Assembly: GCA_050260015.1 (NCBI GenBank)
Contig: JBLNBN010000030.1
Span: forward strand, 1 to 64,000
DNA length: 64,000 nt
Source: JBLNBN01 sp050260015
Lineage (GTDB): Bacteria > Bacteroidota > Ignavibacteria > Kapaibacteriales > UBA2268
Reading direction: 5' to 3'
Part shown: positions 8,329 to 17,095 of the stretch, piece by piece
How positions within the stretch are numbered: the first letter of the stretch is position 1
Layout: each line of letters opens with the position of its first letter
The notes under the pieces: model-generated
The model's database searches: none
Seen by the model: only the letters and a program-made list of their open reading frames with translations
What the model was told of the DNA's origin: nothing
Position numbers and translations under genes: made by a program

Positions 8329-9870
8329 TTATTTGTTTTTGAACTTTTGCGCTAATTTAGCCAAACGGTCTTTATCGTCGGAAATTTTATCCAATGCGTT
8401 TTTAATTTCAACGCTGCTAAGCTCCAGACCCATTTCTTTTGCCATATTTCGACGTTTGTTCTCGTCTCCCGGCAAATCGCTTTTTGCAAGTTCCGTTAAT
8501 TTACGATTTTTTAGCTTTTGTTGTTCCAATGCCAATCTTTGCGCGAGCTCCGTCTTTGGATTTATTCTTTCCGGCGTAGCGGATGGCATCCCGGCGCCAG
8601 CCTTTTGCGGGGCGTCGTCGACTTGTTTTTTCGGAGCTGTCCCTCCGCCGGCCAGGCCGGCTCCGCCCCCGTAAAGCCTGATTAAATTTTCGAGCTCGCT
8701 GCGCTCTATCGCGCCTGCGCTTGCCGCGGTTTTCTTTAGCCCGGCTTCTTCCTTTATAGCCTTGTCTATTATCTTGCCTTTATTCTTATAGGCCTCGACG
8801 GCTTTGCGGTTGCCCTCTGCGGCCCCGGCTCGTTCTTCTTTAATCCGTATGTCGTTTAGCTTTTTATTCTCTGCTATCTTGATAGCCAGCTGCGCGTTGC
8901 GCCACTTAAAGTACCGCCAGAGTATTAACAGGAAAGTTGTTAGTGAGAGCGCCAAAGTTGCTTGCAACCAGAGCGGAAACCTATCGAAAAGGCTTGGCGC
9001 CTCATACCTCTCTACCGCCGGGGCGGCCGTATCTGCGAACAGCCCGGGGAATTGCGTCGCCGCGGACGTATCGGGCTTTTTTGCGGTCGCGCTGTCGGCT
9101 GGCGCGGAAATCGCCGCCCATGCGTTCGTGGGTATGGAAATCTCACCCGGTCTCTCCGAGAGCGGCGCCGTGGCTATCGGTAGAAAGGGGAGCCCGCGGG
9201 ACATGGAAATAAAAAGTCCGCTATAGCGCGAAGCGGAATCAGGTTGCCCCAGCAACTGGTAGGCCTGCGCCTTCGCAGCGGCCAAATCAGGGAAAGAAAC
9301 CCCGCCTCGTTCGGCATATTTCAATGCTTCGAGCGCCGAATTGGCCTTTCCTTCCATTAGGGCTAAAGTCGCCAAAACGAATGCCGCTTCCGCGGAACCT
9401 CCCGAGGCGGCTTTTAGCAAGTCGGGCTTTGCGGCTTCGGGCAGATCTTCCTCCAAAGCGAGCAGGGCGGTTCTATATGCGTCGTCGGATTCGCTGAGCT
9501 TATTCCATTCAAATACGTCCAGTACAACGGCCCGGCTCCAGGGCAACGATAGCGTGGAATATCCCATCGGAGCTTTCAGTATGACGTCGCATTCGATTCT
9601 CTTTTTAAGCAACTGAGCGTAAACGTTCGAGATAACGCCGTCGCCGCGCTTGCTACGGGCAGAATCTGCTATTTGGCCGGCCAGGAACGTTAGCTTAACG
9701 TTTTTCTTGTCTTCGGTTAATTTAGTCGAATGCTTCGGTATCTGCTGGTTAAAGTAAAAATACGCGCGCGAGGGTTGAGCGATATCGACCCGGACTAGCG
9801 AAGCCGCAGCGAAAGCTATTTGAGGCAATAGCGCCGCGAGCGTCAGCACGTATTTTAAATGATTGCGCAT
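8329..9870 (-). CDS. membrane protein with AMIN-like, helical-repeat and coiled-coil regions; function unknown
   Basis: I do not recognise a named family. The 513-residue sequence shows a signal peptide or first anchor (1-22), a beta-rich AMIN-like region (about 24-122: aromatic YFYFNQQIP strand, KNVKLTFLAGQ, final RAVVLDVFEW), alanine-rich helices like TPR repeats (about 128-215), a Ser/Pro/Ala linker, one transmembrane segment (about 301-320, LWRYF end) and a cytoplasmic, highly charged coiled-coil tail (about 325-513). So it spans the envelope with a periplasmic sensing or scaffold half and a cytoplasmic half. It lies in the flhF-flhG-fliA gene block, suggesting a flagellar or motility role, which is inference. 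It starts after a short AT-rich gap that contains an inverted repeat at 9904-9930. Confidence 0.6.
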   Translation of the reverse strand: MRNHLKYVLTLAALLPQIAFAAASLVRVDIAQPSRAYFYFNQQIPKHSTKLTEDKKNVKLTFLAGQIADSARSKRGDGVISNVYAQLLKKRIECDVILKAPMGYSTLSLPWSRAVVLDVFEWNKLSESDDAYRTALLALEEDLPEAAKPDLLKAASGGSAEAAFVLATLALMEGKANSALEALKYAERGGVSFPDLAAAKAQAYQLLGQPDSASRYSGLFISMSRGLPFLPIATAPLSERPGEISIPTNAWAAISAPADSATAKKPDTSAATQFPGLFADTAAPAVERYEAPSLFDRFPLWLQATLALSLTTFLLILWRYFKWRNAQLAIKIAENKKLNDIRIKEERAGAAEGNRKAVEAYKNKGKIIDKAIKEEAGLKKTAASAGAIERSELENLIRLYGGGAGLAGGGTAPKKQVDDAPQKAGAGMPSATPERINPKTELAQRLALEQQKLKNRKLTELAKSDLPGDENKRRNMAKEMGLELSSVEIKNALDKISDDKDRLAKLAQKFKNK

Positions 9871-9903
9871 TCGAACTTCTTTTATATGATTATAACGCCT
9901 TGA

Positions 9904-9930
9904 CGAACGTAAAAATATATAAAACGTTCG
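9904..9930. repeat. inverted repeat between pseudokinase and downstream gene
   Basis: Arms CGAACGT (9904-9910) and ACGTTCG (9924-9930) are perfect over 7 bp around a 13-base A/T-only loop. There is no T-tract, so it looks more like an operator or RNA-processing hairpin than a terminator. It lies in the only sizeable gap (78 bp) between co-directional genes in this part of the block. Confidence 0.4.
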
Positions 9931-9948
9931 AGATAGCGAAATGTATAA

Positions 9949-11229
9949 TTAATTTTGCTCATAGAGCGGCAAAGAGATCTTGAAGGTTGTGCCCTTGCCG
10001 ATCTCGGAATATGATGATATTTTGCCCTTGTGCTGAGCGATTATGCTTTTAACTAAATAAAGGCTGAAACTCCTGTGCGGCAGCCTCGTTTCGGCTATTC
10101 CAAAGGGTTCGAATATGCTTTCGAGTTCGTCCTCGTCGAGCCCGATCCCATTATCGGTAAAAGTGACGAGTATTTTGTTATGATTTTTGGCATAGACGCC
10201 TATGTGTATCATGCCGCCTTCGTTCATGCAGCTCTGCGCGAATAGGATCAAATTCATGAATGCATGCTCGATTTGGGATTTAATTCCCATCACCGGGAAG
10301 CTTGGCTTTTCAAATTCGGTTTCAATTTGAATGCCCTCGCGGTTTAGCTGCGATTCGGTAAGCAATATTACGTCGGAGATGAGCTCGCATATATTAACCG
10401 GGGCCGGCAGGCTCTCGTCGGCGCCCGCGCCCGAGTACTCGAAGAGCTTTTTATTTATTTCGCCGATCTTTTTCAGGTTCTCGCGTATGATCTCGAACCT
10501 CCTGGATTGATCTCCCAAACCGTTTTCAATAAGGCTGATATTGGCTTCAATAATTTTAATCGGGGTTTCAAGCTCGCTTGCGATTGAAAGCGTTATCTCG
10601 CCGATCGACGCTTTCCGAAGCGAATCGAGCATCTGGCGGTTATAGACGCCTAGCTTTATAGAATTCTTTTCTTTTTCTTCTTTCAGGATGAAAAACTCGA
10701 CGCGATTCAGGGCGGCCGAAGCGAGCAGGGAAATTTCCTGTAAATATGAATCGGAGAAGGCTTCGATAGATTGGTTGACGAGAGCGACGAAAAGCCCGTT
10801 TAGCGTTGATTTCTTAACAGGGATAATTATTAGGCTCCGATCCGGGCGCTCGCTGATAGTGTCGGGGATAACTTTAGCGGTTTCGGTTTGGATCGCCCAA
10901 TCGCTAATGCCGTGCTCCTCAATATGATTAACAATTTGCTCTAAGCCGGCGGCTATTTCCGTGGGAGCCGCAGGTTCGCATTTGCCCTGGTCGCGCACAA
11001 TATAGAGATTATTATCGATAAGGCCGTACTCCCTCGCGCACCGCGAACGTAGTATTTGCACCGCGTTTGCCGCGGTCTCGGCCGGGCCGAATACGTCCTC
11101 GACGACCAAAGCTTTGGCGGGTTGCGGAGCGGCGCTTAAAGCCGCGTCCAATTCGCTTTGCAGGGATTCGATCTTCTTTTCAAGAAAGTTAAGATATTGC
11201 GAAAAATCATTATAATCTGGTTCGCTCAT
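9949..11229 (-). CDS. GAF-histidine-kinase-like protein, probable pseudokinase
   Basis: The 426-residue protein has an N-terminal coiled coil (5-30), a GAF-like domain (about 55-178), a dimerisation helix pair (about 195-262) and a GHKL ATPase fold (about 275-424). Key residues are missing. The H-box reads IASELETPI, with Ser218 where the phospho-accepting His should be. In the N-box (MNLILFAQ) the magnesium-binding Asn is Phe330. The G2 lid lacks GTGLGL and reads RSFSLYLVKS (386-395). The G1 box DNGIG (359-363) and F-box are kept. Phosphotransfer from this protein is therefore unlikely; it may bind nucleotide or a partner. It starts 8 bases after the HDOD gene and lies in the flagellar regulatory block, so a role as a scaffold or switch for FliA/HDOD signalling is a reasonable inference. 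Confidence 0.75.
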   Translation of the reverse strand: MSEPDYNDFSQYLNFLEKKIESLQSELDAALSAAPQPAKALVVEDVFGPAETAANAVQILRSRCAREYGLIDNNLYIVRDQGKCEPAAPTEIAAGLEQIVNHIEEHGISDWAIQTETAKVIPDTISERPDRSLIIIPVKKSTLNGLFVALVNQSIEAFSDSYLQEISLLASAALNRVEFFILKEEKEKNSIKLGVYNRQMLDSLRKASIGEITLSIASELETPIKIIEANISLIENGLGDQSRRFEIIRENLKKIGEINKKLFEYSGAGADESLPAPVNICELISDVILLTESQLNREGIQIETEFEKPSFPVMGIKSQIEHAFMNLILFAQSCMNEGGMIHIGVYAKNHNKILVTFTDNGIGLDEDELESIFEPFGIAETRLPHRSFSLYLVKSIIAQHKGKISSYSEIGKGTTFKISLPLYEQN

Positions 11230-11237
11230 CGACGCGC

Positions 11238-12155
11238 CTATTTATTCAAAAACTCGTTGAAAACAAATGTCCTTTCAAATTCTTCCATGATTTCTTTTTT
11301 TAGCAAATCTAGCGCAGTGTTATCTTCGTAAATATCATCGCTCTGGGCGTCATGGAATATCTCGTCGCCCAGGTAAAGCGGCGGGGGAACCCGCTCGTCG
11401 CTCCAGCTTTTAAATCCCATATCGGCCGCAAGCCATTCGGCGATCGAGACGATCGCAGTCACGGGCTGATCTATCTCGTCGAAATCCACGGCTCCATCGT
11501 TCTGGGGATTCAAATTCACGTACGGCGTATGATGATTTGCGGTCGCCTGGCAAAACCTTTCGGGGAAGTTCCAACGCTCCGCCAGCCATGCGCCAATTTC
11601 GCAATGCGTAGCGCCGAGGGCTATCTCCTCCGCTTGCGTATAGGTCAGGTTCTTCCTTGTCACAATGTCCTTTATTTGCAGGTATTGCTGGGTAAAGTGC
11701 TCGACGATGATAAGAATACCCACGTCGTGCATCAGTCCCGCTATAAATGCTTCTCCCGCCAGCCTGTATCCGAGCTTACGTGCGAGCAGCCTGGAGCATG
11801 CGCCGCAAAATAGCGTGTATTGCCAAAAACTTTTAATATCGAAAACCGAAAGCCTTATACGAAGGAAGAACTTTTGAATGACCAAACTTAATATGATCTC
11901 GCGTATCGTATTGACCCCCATAATAATAATCGCGAGCTCAACAGTATTGATAGTTCGCGAGAACCCATAGAAAGGGGAGTTCGCCACGCGGAGTACGCGC
12001 ACGGTAAGGGATTGGTCATGCTCGATTAGCTTTGCTATGGCCCCTGCGCCAATACTGGGATTATCAAGCGAGGCCAATATCTCGTTGGTAACCGTAGGGA
12101 TAGTCGGTATCTCCCTGATAGATTCTAATTTATACAGGAGTCTGGAATTAATCAT
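11238..12155 (-). CDS. HDOD domain signalling protein
   Basis: A 305-residue protein made essentially of one HDOD domain (about 10-225; IPTIPTVTNEIL, ANSPFYGFSRTINTVELAIIIMG, LMHDVGILI). HDOD proteins are HD-related, usually non-catalytic signalling modules linked to motility, biofilm and stress control. Most metal ligands of a true HD phosphohydrolase are lost apart from the HDVG motif. The frame is open from a TTG at 12161, which would overlap the fliA stop as TTGA; the ATG at 12155 (two bases after that stop) is preferred. Tight coupling to fliA upstream and to the degenerate kinase downstream suggests all three act in one circuit. Confidence 0.88.
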   Translation of the reverse strand: MINSRLLYKLESIREIPTIPTVTNEILASLDNPSIGAGAIAKLIEHDQSLTVRVLRVANSPFYGFSRTINTVELAIIIMGVNTIREIILSLVIQKFFLRIRLSVFDIKSFWQYTLFCGACSRLLARKLGYRLAGEAFIAGLMHDVGILIIVEHFTQQYLQIKDIVTRKNLTYTQAEEIALGATHCEIGAWLAERWNFPERFCQATANHHTPYVNLNPQNDGAVDFDEIDQPVTAIVSIAEWLAADMGFKSWSDERVPPPLYLGDEIFHDAQSDDIYEDNTALDLLKKEIMEEFERTFVFNEFLNK

Positions 12156-12157
12156 GA

Positions 12158-12937
12158 TCAATAATCTCTAAGCTTATTTTTCAAGTCTTTGATAACTTCA
12201 GTATGGATCTGGCAAACGCGGCTTTCGGAAACGTTTAGGGCTACGCCTATATCCTTAAAGTTGAGTTCTTCGTAATAGTAAAGCATCATAACTAATCGCT
12301 TTTTCTCGGGCAGCCTGGAAAGGTATTTCGTCAGGTAATTGATTCTTTCCTCGCCGGCCATTTTGGATAGCTGATCGGTTTGAGCGCTATCGGGAAGCGA
12401 TTCCAGGAAATCGATCTCTTCGTCGTCGGAGTACGAGATAGTTTGATTCCCTTCATTGAGCGAGAGCGAAGCCCGCGCCGCAGCCGCCGCGTTGAGGTAA
12501 GTTTTGTACTGTTCAGGCGTTACGTTCAATTGCTTTCGGATCTCCTCAGCGTCGCCGTCCTGACCGGTACGGCTGCGGATGGCTTCGGCGGCGTGGAGGT
12601 AGTCCGAGGCTTTTTTCCGCGCCGAGCGCGACAGCCAATCCAGCTTACGTAATTCGTCCTGGATAGAGCCGCGAATGCGGGGTATAGCGTAGGATTCGAA
12701 TTTGACCCCGCGCTCGACCTGGTAGCGGTCGATAGCGTCGCTTAAGCCTAAAATTCCAAAACCTAAGTAATCGGATTCATCCAATAGGGAGTTGACGGGC
12801 AGGTTCATCTGCCCGAGAATATACTTCACTAGCCAGATATAATGCAACATTAACCGGCTCTTCGGAGCTTCCGAGGAGTTGGAGAAGTACTCCTCCCAGA
12901 GGCTATCAATATCGATATTTGTTTTCCGCGTACTCAC
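12158..12937 (-). CDS. fliA: FliA/WhiG-family RNA polymerase sigma factor (sigma-28)
   Basis: Directs RNA polymerase to late flagellar promoters in most bacteria that have it. The 259-residue protein has region 2 (DESDYLGFGILGLSDAIDRY and FESYAIPRIRGSIQDELRKL), an internal region 3, and region 4 with the helix-turn-helix (LNFKDIGVALNVSESRVCQIH). The start is GTG at 12937, preceded by TAGGGGTAAA. Position after flhF, flhG and one unknown gene is the classical order of polar-flagellum regulatory operons. Target promoters would be expected elsewhere in the genome; I see no convincing sigma-28 box in this window. Confidence 0.93.
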   Translation of the reverse strand: MSTRKTNIDIDSLWEEYFSNSSEAPKSRLMLHYIWLVKYILGQMNLPVNSLLDESDYLGFGILGLSDAIDRYQVERGVKFESYAIPRIRGSIQDELRKLDWLSRSARKKASDYLHAAEAIRSRTGQDGDAEEIRKQLNVTPEQYKTYLNAAAAARASLSLNEGNQTISYSDDEEIDFLESLPDSAQTDQLSKMAGEERINYLTKYLSRLPEKKRLVMMLYYYEELNFKDIGVALNVSESRVCQIHTEVIKDLKNKLRDY

Positions 12938-12995
12938 TTTACCCCTACGTTAACCTAATTCCCTCTTCCTGTAGCGCAAATTGCGCGACGCAATG

Positions 12996-13625
12996 TTATT
13001 TGCCCATTAATTCTCTTAAGTACTCGTCGTCCGGATCGGGATCGAGGCCCGGTCCCGACATATCCGGCAATTCCATATTAAATTCTTCAGTCGCCTCAAG
13101 CGAATCTTTCATCGGGTCCTCCGCCTGCTCCACCGGCGGTATGGGGTACGGCTGAGCAAACCTCTTTTTAGCGATTTCTTGCTCCAGGTTCGCCAGCTCC
13201 GCCATTTCCTCCTCCTGCCTGCGTTTTTCTTCTTCGATCGCTGATTCGCGCTCTATACGGATTTGCTCTTCGAGGCGTAACTCCTTGTCCTTGGAGATTA
13301 GTAGGAATACCCCGACCATAATTACGCCGCCTCCGAAATAAATTGCGGAGAATATAAAGAAACCGACGAGCAGCGAGCTTGTTAAGTCTTTCCCAAAAGA
13401 AAAATATGCTGAAATAAATCCTAATAAGAATAGCGCGGAACTTGCTAAAAACAGCAATTTGAACGGAAGATTGATCAATTGGCGGATCCTCTTGCGTTCT
13501 TTCGCAGCAAGCTCTTTCATACGCTTTTTCTTAGCCGCAGCAAGCTTTTCGCGTAATTTTTTCTTATCCTCGATTTCCTTTTGCTTCGCCGCGTCCGGGC
13601 TTAGCTCTTTTTCTTTTTTCGCCAT
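12996..13625 (-). CDS. two-TM, highly charged membrane protein of unknown function in flh operon
   Basis: No family recognised. The 209-residue product starts with a very basic and acidic helical region (1-50, KKKLREKLAAAKKKRMKEL), then two adjacent transmembrane helices (about 55-75 and 85-110; LPFKLLFLASSALFLLGF and FFIFSAIYFGGGVIMVG), a second charged coiled coil (about 115-152, EEEKRRQEEEMAEL) and an acidic Pro-rich tail ending DDEYLRELMGK. Both ends should be cytoplasmic. Located between flhG (16 bases away) and fliA (58 bases), it is a candidate membrane anchor or polar scaffold for the FlhF/FlhG machinery; that is inference from position only. Confidence 0.65.
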   Translation of the reverse strand: MAKKEKELSPDAAKQKEIEDKKKLREKLAAAKKKRMKELAAKERKRIRQLINLPFKLLFLASSALFLLGFISAYFSFGKDLTSSLLVGFFIFSAIYFGGGVIMVGVFLLISKDKELRLEEQIRIERESAIEEEKRRQEEEMAELANLEQEIAKKRFAQPYPIPPVEQAEDPMKDSLEATEEFNMELPDMSGPGLDPDPDDEYLRELMGK

Positions 13626-13641
13626 GGATAGCTCGCTTCGA

Positions 13642-14409
13642 TTAAGCGGTAATTAAATACTTTTCCGAAACTTTTGCGGATAGTCGCCGTAAGGCCCGGC
13701 TTACGTCGCTGTCCGGGTCGGTCTTTACGAATAATTCCTGTAAAAGTATCGATTGACGTACTACTCTGTTATACGGCACAAAACCTAAACCTTCGAGCTC
13801 GACCTTTAAAAATCTCTTCGTCGCTAAATTAAGCTTTGTTGAAATATCGGAAGCGTCCTCGAAGTCGATTACGTTATTTACAATGATATTTAAATTTTCT
13901 CTTTCCGTAAATTGCAAAAGAATTTTGACTAAACCATAAGCGTCGAGCAGGGAAGTCGGCTCGTCGGTTACTACGAGAGAGATAGCGTCGGCTATCTGGC
14001 AGCAATCCAGCACCTGCTCGGAGAGCCCCGCAGGCGTGTCGAGCAATATGACGTCGAAATCGGTTAACATTGTTACGTGCCTGTAAATATCCAGCAGGCT
14101 TAGCTCGGCGTCCTGCCGGATGTATTCGTTTGGCGGCGTTTCGGCGAGCAGCGAGAGATTCTCCTCTATCTTGAAGATAGCCCTGTTTGCCGTTACCTTC
14201 CCGCTATAAACGTCGTTCAAGCGTACGGGCGGTTCGCAACCGAAAATAAAATGCTGATTAGGGAAGAACCTGTCCGCGTCCCATACAAGAGTTTTAACCC
14301 CGGACTCCGCGAGACATCGCCCCAGGTTTGCGGCGAGCACGCTTTTACCTACGCCGCCTTTACCGCTTGTGATAGCCATTACAAATGGATTTTTACCGGT
14401 ATCAGGCAT
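13642..14409 (-). CDS. flhG: FlhG/MinD-like flagellar number-control ATPase
   Basis: A 255-residue ParA/MinD-type ATPase with the deviant Walker A ITSGKGGVGKSVLAANL, the Walker B-like region VILLDTPAG and the switch DADRFFPNQHF. FlhG antagonises FlhF and limits flagellar number or position. The identification over plain MinD rests on its place directly after flhF and before fliA. The ATG at 14409 is chosen because GAGGAG lies 6 bases upstream; it overlaps the flhF stop by 8 bases. An upstream ATG at 14436 lacks a ribosome site. The usual C-terminal amphipathic helix is short. Confidence 0.9.
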   Translation of the reverse strand: MPDTGKNPFVMAITSGKGGVGKSVLAANLGRCLAESGVKTLVWDADRFFPNQHFIFGCEPPVRLNDVYSGKVTANRAIFKIEENLSLLAETPPNEYIRQDAELSLLDIYRHVTMLTDFDVILLDTPAGLSEQVLDCCQIADAISLVVTDEPTSLLDAYGLVKILLQFTERENLNIIVNNVIDFEDASDISTKLNLATKRFLKVELEGLGFVPYNRVVRQSILLQELFVKTDPDSDVSRALRRLSAKVSEKYLITA

Positions 14410-15496
14410 AGGCCGCTCCTCTATCCCTAAAGACATATTCGCTTAGTTTATCGTAGCCCGCGGGCTCAATGTCGTCGGGTATGACCGCGCCGTTAGCCAG
14501 GAACGAAACGGGTAGGTCGCGTTTGCGTATGGCGGAGAGCGCGCCAGCCAGGTTGTCGCATTCGTCCAATTTAGTTATCGCCACGGAGTTAATGCCGAAC
14601 GCGCCGTACTTGCCAAGCGCGAGATCCGCTGCATGGAAAGAGAAAGTTCCCGGTAGCGTAAGTATTTTATGGGCGGTTACAAGCTCGTCGGAGAGTTCCT
14701 TTAACGCTGAAAATTTTTCGGAGGCGAAGCTGATGCCGGACGTGTCGACGAACGCGATCGTTCCGCGCGCTATCCTGCGCAGGGCTTCCGTAGCCTCCTG
14801 CGCCGAATAAGCTACGCTAAATGGAATGCCCGCTATCGAAGAGAGAGTTTGCAATTGCTCGGCTCCGCCCACCTTATGCGTGTCCGTAGAAATTATCGCT
14901 ACGTTTCGCTTTGCAATTAACCCGGAGATAATCGCCAGCTTAATTAAGCTGGTCGTCTTGCCGCTGCCCGTCGGCCCGAATAGAGCTACTACGCCCAGCG
15001 ACTCCGTCGATAGGAAATTTTCGGTAAACTTTATTTTTTCAAGCGCGGCCCGCTTGCAGAAGTTCATAGAAGCCGAAAAGTCGGCGTTGAGTTTATATGC
15101 AGCCAATTTCCCAAGCGTTTCCCTGGCAAAATCTTCAGAAAACTCCGCGTCTATCATGGCTTTATATACTTGCGAGAATACCGGGTTGAGCGTTTCGGTA
15201 AATTTATACTTAAGAATTGACTTTATCTCGGCAAGCTCGCGCCTGACGTCGCCCATTTCGTTCTCGCGCGGTTTAGGCTCCGCGCTAAAGGGAGCGGGAG
15301 CCGGGCGCGCCTGCTGGACCGACTTTTGAAGAGGTTTATCGTCAATCGCCGCGACTATTTCAACGAAATCCTCGCCGGTATCGGGCTTTTTCCCCGTTCT
15401 CGACGATAATATTACCGCTTCCTCGCCCAGTTCCTCCAGTATCTTATCCTTGCCTTCTTTGAGCGATTTCGCAACGAATTTCTTAATTTTCATCAT
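14402..15496 (-). CDS. flhF: FlhF, SRP-type GTPase for flagellar placement
   Basis: A 364-residue protein: an N-terminal basic B-domain (KIKKFVAKSLKEGKDKI, LGEEAVILSSR), a variable Pro/Ala linker, a helical N domain and the SRP-GTPase G domain with P-loop GPTGSGKTTS (about 174-183), IISTDTHKVGGAEQL, the AFVDTSG box and TKLDECDNLAG. FlhF recruits early flagellar components to the pole and interacts with FlhG. The first in-frame start is TTG (15517); the ATG-ATG pair at 15496/15493 is preferred since it begins the conserved B-domain, though its ribosome site is weak. A hairpin with arms 15519-15525 and 15537-15543 precedes it. Confidence 0.93.
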   Translation of the reverse strand: MMKIKKFVAKSLKEGKDKILEELGEEAVILSSRTGKKPDTGEDFVEIVAAIDDKPLQKSVQQARPAPAPFSAEPKPRENEMGDVRRELAEIKSILKYKFTETLNPVFSQVYKAMIDAEFSEDFARETLGKLAAYKLNADFSASMNFCKRAALEKIKFTENFLSTESLGVVALFGPTGSGKTTSLIKLAIISGLIAKRNVAIISTDTHKVGGAEQLQTLSSIAGIPFSVAYSAQEATEALRRIARGTIAFVDTSGISFASEKFSALKELSDELVTAHKILTLPGTFSFHAADLALGKYGAFGINSVAITKLDECDNLAGALSAIRKRDLPVSFLANGAVIPDDIEPAGYDKLSEYVFRDRGAAYA

Positions 15497-15565
15497 ATAT
15501 AAATTCTTTTTAATCAAAGAGTTTTAACATACGGTAAAAACTCAAGAAAAAAGCATGCCATTAAC

Positions 15566-17068
15566 TTAATTGCCGCGATGAATATAATTTGCCGGCATTT
15601 CATCGAGCCAGCCTTCTTTAGCGCGTAAAAAGTAAGCTTTTGCGGCTTCGTATTCGTTTGGAATTAACCCGTCTAAGATAGCTTCTTCGATTTTATTCTT
15701 AATGTATCCGACAGCCCGGCATGGGCCCAGGCCGCAGACTTCCATGATTTCTTCGCCGCGAACGGGCGATTGGAATTCGCGGAGCTTATCCTTTTCCTGA
15801 ACGTCCTGCGTTTTTTGGAATACCTTGTCGTAGTTGCTTAGGTATTTCTGTGTGAGATTAGGATTTTTTGTCGTTATATCCGCGCGGCAGAGCGCAAAGA
15901 GATCGGCCAGATCGGAGCCGGCGTGGAACGCAAGCCTGCGAACGGCGGAATCGGTAATCTCGTCGTCGACAAGAGCCATAGGGCGCTGATGCAGGCGGAT
16001 CAGCCGCTCGACGTATTCGATATGATCGAACGGCAATTTCAATTTCTTAAAAATCGAACGCGTCATGCGCGCGCCGACTTCCTCATGCCCATGGAAGGAC
16101 CAGCCTGTGGAGGGAATAAAGGATTTTGTGCGCGGCTTGCCGATGTCGTGTATCAAAGCGGCGAAACGCAGCCAGACATTACCCGACGTTTTGGAAATAT
16201 TGTCGACAACTTTAAACGAATGCTGAAGCACGTCCTTGTGGCCATATTGGGCTCGACCTGTTTCTATTGTGTCAACCCCGCCGAGCGCATGCAGTTCAGG
16301 GAAAAAGATTTTAAGCATGCCCGTTTCGTGCAATATACGCAAGCCGATCGATGGAGCCGGGGAGAGCAATATCTTGAGGAATTCGTCGGTAATGCGCTCC
16401 TGCGATATATTTTTCAGCTCTTCCGCGTTTTCAGCGAGCGCTTTATATGCGTTATCTTCAATTTGAAAGTTTAACGTAGAGGCGAAACGCGCCGCGCGCA
16501 TCATTCTCAGCGGATCGTCGCGGAATGTGACGCCGGGTTCGAGCGGGGTACGCAACAGCTTTTCCTGCAGATCTTTTTGCCCCTGGAACATATCTACGAG
16601 CCTGCCGAAGCCACCTTTATTGAGAGAGGCCGCCATAGCGTTGATCGTGAAGTCCCTGCGCTTCAGATCGTCCGCAAGCCCGCCCTCGGCTACTATTGGC
16701 TTACGCGAGCCGTGTTCGTATTCCTCCCTTCGCGCCCCGACAAATTCAAGCTGCCCCTCGCCCCACGGCAGCATAGCGGTTCGGAACCGCTCGAACAGCA
16801 CGGGGAAAACGCCCAGCCTTGTCCCCAGCTTTTTTGCGAATTCAATCGGATCGCCGATTACAGTGAAGTCGTAGTCCTTGCGACCCCCGCCGAGGAAATA
16901 ATCCCTTACGTAACCGCCGACGACGTAAATCTCGACGCCGAGGGAATCGGCAAATTCGCCGATCAGGTTCAACGCAGGATCGTTTAATTCAAGCGTCGTT
17001 GCGACTTCTTTCGGCTTTCGCGGCGTTCTGGGCTTTTTAGGTTTGTCCGTTGTATTGTCTATAATCAT
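15566..17068 (-). CDS. CCA tRNA nucleotidyltransferase / poly(A) polymerase family, with HD domain
   Basis: Adds or repairs the 3'-CCA of tRNA, or acts on poly(A) ends; the exact branch cannot be fixed by eye. The 500-residue protein has the class II nucleotidyltransferase head (VVGGYVRDYFLG; metal acids in KDYDFTV; RRDFTINAMA), the neck region RAARFASTLNF, and a C-terminal HD domain (ALIHDIGKPRTK and SFHGHEEVGA). The tRNA-Arg gene in this window does not encode CCA, so an enzyme of this kind is needed. A possible -7 promoter box CAAAAATA (17088-17095, minus-strand TATTTTTG) lies 20 bases before the ATG. It is the first gene of the block continuing into flhF, 69 bases downstream. Confidence 0.9.
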   Translation of the reverse strand: MIIDNTTDKPKKPRTPRKPKEVATTLELNDPALNLIGEFADSLGVEIYVVGGYVRDYFLGGGRKDYDFTVIGDPIEFAKKLGTRLGVFPVLFERFRTAMLPWGEGQLEFVGARREEYEHGSRKPIVAEGGLADDLKRRDFTINAMAASLNKGGFGRLVDMFQGQKDLQEKLLRTPLEPGVTFRDDPLRMMRAARFASTLNFQIEDNAYKALAENAEELKNISQERITDEFLKILLSPAPSIGLRILHETGMLKIFFPELHALGGVDTIETGRAQYGHKDVLQHSFKVVDNISKTSGNVWLRFAALIHDIGKPRTKSFIPSTGWSFHGHEEVGARMTRSIFKKLKLPFDHIEYVERLIRLHQRPMALVDDEITDSAVRRLAFHAGSDLADLFALCRADITTKNPNLTQKYLSNYDKVFQKTQDVQEKDKLREFQSPVRGEEIMEVCGLGPCRAVGYIKNKIEEAILDGLIPNEYEAAKAYFLRAKEGWLDEMPANYIHRGN

Positions 17069-17087
17069 TAGAAATATGCTGTATTCG

Positions 17088-17095
17088 CAAAAATA
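17088..17095 (-). promoter_or_regulatory. possible Bacteroidota-type -7 box for the cca-flh block
   Basis: Reads TATTTTTG on the coding strand, matching TAnnTTTG. No TTTG is found at the expected -33 distance, so the match may be chance in A/T-rich DNA. Confidence 0.3.

Noticed and set aside
15519..15543. Hairpin GAGTTTT / AAAACTC upstream of flhF as a cca terminator
   Set aside because: No T-tract follows on the minus strand, and the downstream flhF lacks another clear promoter; more likely a leader hairpin.
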